Assembly (NCBI RefSeq): GCF_025602895.1
Contig: NW_026516309.1
Coordinates: 97,131-161,130 of the forward strand
Source: Polychytrium aggregatum
Lineage: Eukaryota; Chytridiomycota; Chytridiomycetes; Polychytriales
Direction: 5' to 3'
DNA: 64,000 nt
Positions 55,729 through 64,000 of this stretch are shown piece by piece; the first letter of the stretch is position 1; the number at the start of each line of letters is the position of its first letter. The position numbers were made by a program, and so were the translations under genes. Below the pieces are notes generated by a model. It made no database searches, was not told the origin of the DNA, and saw only the letters and a program-made list of their open reading frames with translations.

Positions 55729-58643
55729 GGTACCGGACAGGATTGCCGGCGTACCAGGGGTTGGTGTTGCTGTAGTCCGACCACCCCTTCATGCCACGGG
55801 CGTAGTCCATAACGGTCATCAGATTCTTGGTGACGCTCTGGATGCTCCAGAGGCCAACCTGTCGTATCCGCCGGGAGCGCTCGTGCTCGTTTTCGACGAG
55901 CGCCGTGAAGGCTTTGCCAACCTCTTCAGCAAGAACGTCGACCATGCCAGCGGCATAAACATCCCAAGCGCCGTCGAACTTTGTCTGGATCGCGATCACC
56001 GACAGAGCCATGATTTGGATTAGCGACGCGAGACACATGAATGAGCTCCAGCCGTGCCCAGCACCCTATTCCGCAAGATGTACAGGATGTGCGGACGACA
56101 GCTTTGATCGGGACCGATGCGCGGCACGCCACTTACCAGATCCATCTTGGCCGAGAAGGCAATGGGCACAGTCGTTCGGTTATTGTTCATATAGGCGACG
56201 ATCGGGCGGATCAAGGCGTTGTTCATGTAGGAAATATGTGGGCTCGACAGCGGCACCGAGGCCTTGAGATCGTTCAGCTTGACTTCCCAGAACATCAGCA
56301 TCGACGGTGGTTCCGCCGGTTCTTCCTCCAGGACTGCGGGCTCGATCAGCTGCTCGTGACTTTGCTCCAGCTCGCGCGCAGATCTGTGCGAGCTGTTCGA
56401 TACCATTGCCGGGCTTTGCTTGGGCTGCGGAGCAGACTGTTGGACCAGGCCGCGACGTATCAGAAGGTCTTCCTCACGCTCGTGTGGATACACCAGAATC
56501 GCCTCCTCGATCTTGTCGATGGTAAGCGACTTGATCTCGTTGATCTCCTCCTGGATAAGCTCTACAATGTCGTCTTCGAGGAGCTGCGGGATCAGGATAT
56601 GCAGATCGATGTCGACCGTGCCATTCGTAATCCATCCAAAGGGACCTGTGGCACCCATATTCATGTGCGCGATGGGCAAGCCATTCATCTTCAAATGGGA
56701 CTGTGAATGGCGAGTGGCAGATTTGTTAGTGGCTCGAACAGCAGCGTCTGTGAGCAACCAGCCGACATTCAGAACCCTGCCGGGCGGCATCGCTCACCAT
56801 CTTGGCCCATTTGACTCCGCGTTCGTCCTCCTCGGGCACGTCGTGCTGTTGCGGCTTGTGGACGCTGAACAGACAGTTGTCAAAGGTACCAACGATCGAG
56901 TCGGCACAGAACATGTCATAGAGCAGCCACTGCTTGCGGAACAGCGGAAGCTCTGCGTTGAAGACCGAGATTTGATATGGCCGGAAGTTTGGATTGTGGA
57001 CGGTCACCAAAAGATCTTCGATCACAAACTTGTCGAGCTCAAAGTCGTTGGGCTGGGGCTCCCGACAGGACGGGACCCAGTTTGGATCCCACCAGATGTG
57101 CCGTCGATCTGGCGGGGCAGAGAGTCAGTCGCGGCGACGGCTTCTCACTGCACACTAACCGAGGACTCTTTCCGATCGACGAGAGTATCGGCGAGCTGGC
57201 AGCGAGCACCGTCAAGAGAAAGAAGCCTGCGGCTTACCTACGACGCCGCGGACGCCCTTCATCGTACATTCCTTGACGAGCCCTCGTCCTGCATGCGGTC
57301 ACGAGAGGTCAATCGTTGGAGGCCACGTATTCCAGCATCTTGCCTGTGGAATAGATAGGCCACTCCACACTCTCCAGCAAGCTCTCCTTGGTCGTTCGTG
57401 CAGCAGCAGCTAGGCGCCGTACCTTCGATCAGGCGCCAGAGCGACAGCGTCACATCGACGCTCCGGATGGTGAGGTCCCAGTACGTCCAGTTGAGATCCA
57501 TCTCGTCGCGGGTGATTGGACCGAGACCCTTTTCTTTCCTTTGCGAGTTCACCAAGCCAAGATAGCTGTCGCCGGTGCAGAGCACTTCGACGTTCTTGAG
57601 GCCAAGGGTGCCGTCGCGCCAGTTTGGAACGATGGCCGATTCAAACGTGATGTTGAAACCTGTCTCGTGAGTCAGGTAGTCGCTGATCTTCTTGGCAAAG
57701 TACTCTGTATTTGTTCAGGGAAGCGAGATGGATGGGTGTCGGTGAGGTGTATTGGCAGGGGCGCTGCTCCGACTCGGATGCAGCAGAGGTCAGGCACGGC
57801 TGGATCGTAGAAAGCCCTGCACGATCTGCAGACATCGATTCGCAGAAGGGCGAGGCTCCTACCTTGGAACTGCAGGCTGTTGATCGCAAACACAAACAGG
57901 GAGACAAATGTCGTCGTCCCGGCCAGGATGAAGACCGTGTTGCCGACAAAGATCCACGAGAACATGGCCAGAATGTCATCCATTTTCCAAGGTCGGATCC
58001 GGCCCATCAAGAACAGCCGGAGCCGGAGCCGGAAACGTGGCCAAAAGTTTGGTACGGCCGACAGAAGCTGCTTCCGGGTGGGCACGAACGACTCGGCGTT
58101 TTCGATCGGAGGACGATGCGATGTCGGAAGACGATGCGACCGGCTTGAGGCTTGGATGGATCGGATACGGATCCACGGGAGCTGCTTGGGCAGCCGATTA
58201 CCCAGAAGCACCCGGGAGTTCGGCCGAGGCCACGGCGATGCCGCCGCCAGTCCCGCCAGAAACCGTCGCGAGGTTGCGGAGATGAATCCAAGTCCCTGGC
58301 CAAGCGATCGGACGACGGTTGACCAACGCCCCGCAGCTGCATGGGGGCTTGGCAAACTGTGATGGCGGCGAAGGCCATAGAGAGCGCTGGGGCCCCGCCA
58401 TACTTGCATCGGGTCGCGGGATTGCAAGCCGGTGCTGCATGTCCACGACGGCAGGAATGGTCGGGAGCAAATGGTCCGCAGGCTGGACTTGGCTGGCCCG
58501 CCGAGCCTGGGCGAACCGATGTGCATCTGCCTCGTCGGTGTCCAGGCGGCCTGGATCAGCGAGCGCAAGGTCGATGATGTGCTCTGGCCGAGCCGACAAA
58601 CAACCGGTCCGCGCAGCAAGCATGGCGACGGGACGGCCATCAT
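55729..58643 (-). CDS. MDM31: Mdm31/Mdm32-family mitochondrial inner-membrane protein
   Basis: Needed for mitochondrial shape, inheritance and lipid handling in yeasts. Exon 1 (about 58643-57864) has an Arg/Ser-rich presequence, an amphipathic region, and RPWKMDDILAMFSWIFVGNT leading into TM1 (VFILAGTTTFVSLFVFAINS). Then EYFAKKISDYLTHETGFNIT, ESAIVPNWRDGTLGLKNVEV, LWRLIEG (about 57711-57420), GRGLVKECTMKGVRGVVDRR (about 57286), HIWWDPNWVPS to VKWAKM, and MNGLPIAHMNMGATGPFGWI through FWEVKLNDLKASVPL and ISYMNNALIRPIVAYMNNNR. It ends with DGAWDVYAAGMVDVLAEEVG and NPVRYL near 55730. The inserted Glu/Pro-rich loop near 56400 is poorly conserved. Family assignment is firm; Mdm31 versus Mdm32 is less so. 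Confidence 0.88.
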
Positions 58644-58699
58644 TGGATTGAAGGGCGGTGGCAGGGCTTGGGGAGAATGCCTGCCTGGGTCTCGGCCAA

Positions 58700-58743
<44 letters not shown>

Positions 58744-58873
58744 GGATCGGAGGAATAGATGGATCGCAGAGCACATTCGCTGCCCTCGCCGCCCTCCGCA
58801 CAACTTTTCTCCAGGCCGGCACCACGTGATCGCAGGCGTCGCCCTCGGATATTGGCTGGGCGAGACTGCTCTG
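58644..58873. other. Short intergenic with CTG repeat
   Basis: Separates MDM31 (starts 58643, -) from the upstream minus-strand gene. It is dominated by a trinucleotide run. Confidence 0.5.
58701..58743. repeat. (CTG)n trinucleotide repeat, about 14 copies
   Basis: Uninterrupted CTG/CAG run about 60 bp upstream of the MDM31 ATG, so in its promoter or 5' UTR. The poly-Leu, poly-Ala and poly-Ser frames across it are artefacts. Confidence 0.97.
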
Positions 58874-60234
58874 CTATATGGGGCTTTGCATGGCATCAGG
58901 CAGCCGCGAGAGATTGTGCAAATGCGAACGAGATGCCTCTGGCTGCGGTAGCGATTCACATCGCCATGAAGCGAAGCAGAGGCGTGCTGTGATATGCGCT
59001 TGGGTTGGTTGCGGCTTCTCTCTGAGGAGCACGGAAAGAAGGGAGCCGGTGTGATCAGAACGAGCAAGACGAACGGCAGCGGCGTCGAGCAGTGAGCAAG
59101 TACTTACGGCACATGCTTCCAGGAAATCCAGGACCGATGGCGAAATTGTTTCCCAAACGGGCGACTCGCCGTACTGAATCCCCGAGAATGTATTCAGCTG
59201 GTACATCCGCGACGCAGCCGATCCAGGCCGGGGCGGATCCAGATCGACAAAGAGGATGCCAAAGTTGGCCGACGGATCCTTCAGCGCAAATAGCGGCATC
59301 CACAGGGCCGACTCTTCCGTGAGCCGGAAATCCTCGCCCATCTCTTCGAGCTCCAGGCGCCATGCCTCTGGAGTGTAAAAGGACTGGTCTTCGGGTGCGG
59401 CGTCGTGGATGGCCTGGATTTCCTCAAGCGGCAACAGCCGGTATCCACGGGTGTGCTCAGTGCTCCGGAACAGATAGTTTTGCTGGTCCGAGCGGTCGGT
59501 GTGGCTCTGGAAGCACCGCATCAGCTCGTAGACATCCTCCGGTAGATGGAGCGAGTACTTGCTTTCCAGCTCAGCCAGGCGAATGTCCGCCGAGACATCA
59601 CCGTCGATCCAGGCGCGATCACGATCGCCAAAGCCATCTTCGGCTGAAGAGTCCTCTTGAACCTGCAGGTGGGTGAACGATGTCTGGAAGAAGAAGCGTT
59701 TTCATGAGTCCGGCGCAAGTCCAGAGCGAGGCAGCTCATTCTCGTGCATAGGCATCCAGATATGCATTCGCTGGGACGGCGGTGCGGAACGCACATCGAT
59801 AAGGGTCAAGAGCGCTTTGCGGACACGGCTGCGGGTCAGCGAGCGATCCTCCCATCGCTCCATGAAAGCCCGTTTGAACTCGGTCTCGGTCAGGGCGCCG
59901 GGGACAATGTCGGGAAAGCGGGGGGTGCGTCTCCACTTGGTCTCGAAGAGCAGCAGCCTCCAGAGCGGCGCAGAAACCGTATAGCGAGCCCTCAGGCACC
60001 GACATGTCGATGAAAGTGCCACCAGTGCCCGGACGTCTCGCTGCAGGCAATGAAAAATCGCATCTGCGGTTGTCGGCCAGCGGAGGGTACGGTGAGTGAT
60101 AGCCAGGACGACACACGCCCGCCTGGAGCTGGTTGATCGTTGATGGCGGCATCGGCGGGTAACTCACCGATGATCTCGACAGGGAGCCCGGTCAGTCCCT
60201 CGCTGCCCTCTGGTGCATTCAAGATTTGATCCAT
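58874..60234 (-). CDS. F-box protein with SMI1/KNR4 (SUKH) domain
   Basis: Substrate-receptor subunit of an SCF ubiquitin ligase (inference from the F-box). Exon 1 (60234 to about 60170): MDQILNAPEGSEGLTGLPVE. The F-box spans the first intron: LPVEIIG + DAIFHCLQRDVRALVALSST + CRCLRARYTVSAPLWRLLLF. A helical linker follows (FKRAFMERWEDRSLTRSRVR). The SMI1/KNR4 domain is in the next exons (about 59680-59108): LAELESKYSLHLPEDVYELM, GYRLLPLEEIQAIHD, LWMPLFALKDP, FGILFVDLDPP, SPSVLDFLEAC. This pairing occurs in FBXO3/SKIP16, but the ApaG domain that follows there is not seen; only about 460 bp remain. The 3' end is unresolved; the stop at 58874 is the most likely. Confidence 0.75.
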
Positions 60235-60658
60235 CTGTGGGTGGGCAGCGGGCGTCGCTGCAGCAGAAAATGGTTGTCATGACGAAAAGGCATCTGGCCG
60301 AGCAGATCGGCTTGTTGTTCGTTGTCTCAGAGCACACGTGCGGCAGGTGATCAGCACAAGCGATGTGATCTGGGATTGTGCAGCGATTTCACAAGTGGCC
60401 CGATGGATGTCGCAGACAGTATAGCCGACTCGATGGTCTCCGCGGGAACCGACCACGCAAGTCCAGTGTCCTATGACGTATATTGGAGAGCAGAGCGATT
60501 GCGTCGCAGCAAAGACGGGGCTCGGGAGGACGGCAGCGATGTACTTGTTCGTTGACAGAAGTCACGAATCATCCATGCAAGCCCATCCAAGCCCATGCAA
60601 GCCCATGCGAGCTCATCCAACGCTCCTGGCAAATGACACGAGCCGGGCAATCGCCATA
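60235..60658. other. Short intergenic between minus-strand genes
   Basis: Promoter region for the F-box gene and 3' region of RRP46. A CAAGCCCATGC-like direct repeat is visible at 60577-60610. Nothing else. Confidence 0.5.
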
Positions 60659-62098
60659 TCAGAGCAATCGATGGTCCTTCTTCAGCTTGCGCTCGATCGA
60701 GGCACGCATGAATGCCTGGATCTTCTCAGACGCAGCCTGGCAGAGCTGGTGGCATGCAGTATACTGGGTTGCAGATAGGCCGGTGGGTTGCAGGATGTGA
60801 GAAAGCGGCTTGGTATAGGCAGGCGAGCGACTCTTTGACCCCAAATGGCGTGCTCAAACCCAGTGCGCCCCATAAGCGAGCAACGCAGATGCTAACCTCT
60901 TTCTCTGTAAACGGACCAATCGACTCATTTGCGACCAGGTTGCCTGACAAGCTTTCAAAGGCAAAGATGTGGACCGACTTGGCCGTCTGAACGACAACAG
61001 CAGTAAACGCAGACGAAACACGGACCGCATCAGTTACCAGCACCCGAGATGCCCGCGAGGCTGGATCGGACAGCACGACGACACCGATGCCCACCTCGAT
61101 CTCGCTTCGTGTTGGGTCCAGCAGAACTTGTCCGTTTGCAGTGACGGCACAGGTCGTTGAGGCAACCATGCACTTTAGCGGGATTCCAGAGTCGACCAGC
61201 GCCAACATTGTCGCATTTAGGGCTGCCGAGAGAATCTGCCGTCGATCCAGGGCCCAGGATCCCGAGGACGGTGTGAGTCGGCAATGCAGATCGACGCAGC
61301 GTCAAGTTGGTGGATGCGGGCCGCGACTCAAGAACGCTCAAGTCCCTCCCCCCACGAAGGCCCGATTGTGGCAAGCAGATATCGCCAGGCCGTCACCAGG
61401 TCGAAACGCACCGATCCATCGTCGTTCAGAATCTGGCAGGTGATGCGGAATCAGCGTCCTGGGATGAAGCGCTATCAGGGCAACGGACTCGACAGTCTGG
61501 CGGATGATCTGCTCGTAGTACTTTTCTGTGGTTGCTGGTTGAATCGGGGTCGGATTAGTGGTGGTGTCGCCAGAGCGAGGAGAATGGATCTCTATCGCGC
61601 CGCATGAGATGCTATCGCTGTGGTGGAAGACTGAAGCCAGACCGATCCTTGCTGTCGATCCCTCTGCAGGCCTTGTCTGGACGCAAGTACGCCAACTCAC
61701 ATGCATGGCCTTCGATGGGCTGCAGCACGACCTCAACGGTGGCTTTATCCAGAAGCTCGTCACGGATCTTGACTTCCATGGGACCAAACACCGAAGCCAT
61801 CACCGCGGTTTTGTCTGCCAAATCGAAGGACAATTGCACAGGCAGCTTGTGTCAGAGGCAGCACCGACAGAGCGTACATCAAACGCTGCATTTGGGCAAC
61901 TGCTCAGCCAGTGGCCCCGCATGGCTGGGCTACGAGGCGGCCCCATCGGCCGATGCGAAGATGCAAATGAAGGTCGATCGAGACGGATTTGCGTTGCCAG
62001 AGGGTCTATGCACGGGCTCTGGATCCGTACCGAAGCTGAACTTTGAGGGACCCGTCGGCCCTCGAGAGCGTGCCCTGCAGAGTCCGCCATGGGGCGGA
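60659..62098 (-). CDS. RRP46: Exosome RNase PH-fold subunit Rrp46
   Basis: A structural RNase PH-like subunit of the RNA exosome ring. Recognisable blocks in order: GTLSRADGSLK (about 62080), QLSFDLADKTAVMASVFGPM then EVKIRDELLDKATVEVVLQP (about 61835-61700), KYYEQIIRQTVESVALIALH (about 61540), ILNDDGS, ILSAALNATMLALVDSGIPL then TCAVTANGQVLLDPTRSEIE (about 61215-61090), SVHIFAFESLSGNLV (about 60985), and the final exon YTACHQLCQAASEKIQAFMR ending at 60659. These match Rrp46 strand by strand, including the DPTxxE acidic motif. The first exon with the ATG is unresolved and may lie up to about 62.4 kb. Confidence 0.82.
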
Positions 62099-62593
62099 TC
62101 TGGCTCTCGGATCTGGAGTCGGGTCGGTTGCTCGGGCATGGTGTTGGATGAGTGCTGGATGTTGGGTGTTGGATGTTGCAGCGCGGGGAGATGACGGACA
62201 GGTGCGTGGATATCGAGGGTCGGCAATTCGCTGTTCGGCCTGGGGTTTGTGAATCCGACTGTGTCGCTGCGTTCTGCGCCTCTACTTGTTGCTGCCGATG
62301 CTCTGCAGCCCCGTCGTGCGATCTGGGGATGAGCTGCGTTTGTCGGGTGTGGATCGTTTTCTCCCTGGCGCTGCGCACGCCGGCTCGATCCGGCTGGCTG
62401 GATTGGCTGTCGGGGATTGGCGCTGGTGATCGGCGCGCTTTCCACAAGAGGCCCATCTATCGACGGCGACGGCGACGACGACAACGACAACGACGGCGAG
62501 CAGAGTGTCCCGGATTGTCTTCTTTTCGACACAGCACCCCGCTCTCAGAGCAGACCATCCATCTTCCCACCCCTGATTCCGCCCGCCGCAGCC

Positions 62594-64000
62594 ATGGATG
62601 CCGCCGGTGCCGCCGGTGCCGCTAACGACTACTCTCTCCATCGGCTTGTGTTCCTCGACAACACCAGCGGCCTCAAAGACGCTCTTGAGGCGCAGAAACC
62701 CCATCCAGGAGTCGATGTTCTGTTCAGGGGGCAAACGCCACTCACTCTCGCTATCGCTCTGGGCCGCAAGGCGTGCGTCCAGCTTTTGCTGGATGGCGGC
62801 GCCAGCGTCATGCTCAAGAACTCTCAAGGATGGGATCCTTTCCAGGAGGCCATCAGCTACGGCGACCGAGAGACCATCCGGTCCGTGTTTCTGAAGCGAA
62901 GGGAGTACTTCCAGCTGTGGTTCGAGGACAAGGGCAAGAAGCTGCTGCAGGATCTCTCGACGGTAGAGTATCTGACGCTATCTGACGCTATGGTGCTTCT
63001 CTGGTGCTCTGGCGGGTCTGTGGCCTTGGAGGAGCGCGAGTCACCGCCCTGGCGCTCTCACTTGCGTCCATCACACGCATGCACAGCGATGCTAGGTGTG
63101 CTGCCGCCGCATGGGAGCCATTGCGGTTGCATGGACAATGTAACGCAGAATAAGCTGTCTGTGTCGATGCTGACCGATTATCTCCACGCCTCAGGACATC
63201 AAAGTAAGGCTCCGGTGTTGGCATTGAGTATCTCTCAGCGAAGCTCCATCGGCCGGTGCTAACCAGTCAACGTCCGTTTGCGCCCAGGACTTTTACTTGG
63301 AGATCCACTGGCAATTCAAGAGCTGGGTGCCGTTCCTGAGCTCGTTTTGTCCGTCCGACACTTACAAAGTGAGTATAGCTCTCGGGCCGATCCAAGCACA
63401 GATCGCTGGACTGTATCGAGCGACTGACTCTGAACCGCCGCCATCACCGCCCTGTCGGATCCAGATCTACAAAAAGGTGGGTGCGAATGGACAGAAGGCC
63501 CCCCCCCTCAACTTGCCATCATCATGCACTGTGGGACACACACATCTCGACCAACACTCCAGGCTCTCCTTGCCGTCTATCTTGCTAGGGTACTTCGGTC
63601 CGGGTCGATACCACCCTGGTCGGATTCGAGGGATTCTCGTGGGTGCGGGGCAAGCTCTCGATCATATTCTTCGGCGACAGTGACAATGGTAATCGCTGAC
63701 TTGTGGACACTGACTCCAGCATGGCAGTGCATCTGGCTGGCCCAATCTCGGCGATGGCTCGAGCACTGGATGATGGGTCGATCGCACGTATCTTGGTTGG
63801 GTGTGCACGCACACGCACTATTGGCCTTCTCTCCTCAGAGCTTCTCTTTAACCAGGCAGTGGCTGCCCTGACCTCTTCCAATCACAGGAGAGCCGCGATT
63901 GGTGATCTGCGACCGCGAGCGCAAGGTCGTCCAGCAGCTCTACCCGCGAGATGTGGCCATCTCCGAGAAGGAGATTGAAGAGGAAATCTCGCTTGGACTC
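62594..64000 (+). CDS. ANKRD13-like ankyrin/GPCR-chaperone-type protein, 3' cut
   Basis: Exons at about 62594-62962, 63288-63368, 63465-63476, 63599-63688 and 63888 to the edge. Ankyrin repeats at the N-terminus: [60 protein letters not shown], then [20 protein letters not shown]. The ANKRD13/GPCR-chaperone signature follows: [27 protein letters not shown], a 12-nt exon [24 protein letters not shown], then [15 protein letters not shown] and a helical KEIEEEISL at the edge. In animals this family binds Lys63-ubiquitin and steers receptor trafficking or folding. Start context is GCCATGG. The family call is firm from the W-rich block. Confidence 0.85.

Overview
The window reads as nuclear DNA of an intron-rich, GC-rich early-diverging fungus, most likely a chytrid-like zoosporic fungus (inference). 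Clearly fungal families are present: a Slt2-type cell-wall MAP kinase, Vps5, Mdm31, Mnn9/Anp1-type GT62 mannosyltransferases, an Rbd2-type rhomboid and a Dma1-type FHA-RING ligase. Beside them sit genes that yeasts lack and that are better known from animals: CFIm68/CPSF6, RMI2, an ANKRD13-like protein and a CC1-box coiled-coil adaptor. Almost every gene is split by GT-AG introns, usually 60-340 bp. I joined the exons by hand by requiring frame continuity and family fit, so boundaries may be off by a few bases.

Layout. 1-1.6 kb: SLT2-like MAP kinase (-), running off the left edge. 3.9-8.1 kb: VPS5 (+) with an unusual repeated N-terminus. 9.0-13.4 kb: NRPS-like A-T-reductase (-). 15.2-17.4 kb: two divergent Ser-rich membrane proteins. 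18.7-21.2 kb: FHA-RING E3 (+). 22.0-25.9 kb: CPSF6-like factor (-). 26.3-28.2 kb: universal stress protein (-). 28.4-28.9 kb: LRR protein (-).

29.4-44.0 kb is an accessory-looking island: GT62 copy A (+), a broken Fanzor/TnpB-like nuclease fragment (-), two unrecognised overlapping ORFs, a 5.6-kb SAM-TIR-NACHT-WD40 STAND gene (-), a secreted two-repeat Cys-rich protein (+), GT62 copy B (+), and a second Fanzor fragment (+). The two GT62 genes share a roughly 480-bp nearly identical tract that includes an intron, which points to recent gene conversion or segmental duplication.

44.0-45.6 kb: rhomboid protease (-). 46.3-50.0 kb: coiled-coil protein with a dynein-adaptor CC1-box (+). 50.8-51.5 kb: RMI2 (+). 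52.1-54.4 kb: disordered Ser/Pro-rich protein (-). 55.7-58.6 kb: MDM31 (-). 58.9-60.2 kb: F-box + SMI1/KNR4 protein (-). 60.7-62.1 kb: exosome subunit RRP46 (-). 62.6 kb to the right edge: ANKRD13-like ankyrin protein (+), partial.

The standout locus is the SAM-TIR-NACHT-WD40 gene, an innate-immunity or self/non-self type signalling protein, flanked by mobile-nuclease debris, duplicated glycosyltransferases and a secreted Cys-rich protein. I saw no rRNA, no convincing tRNA and no CRISPR array.
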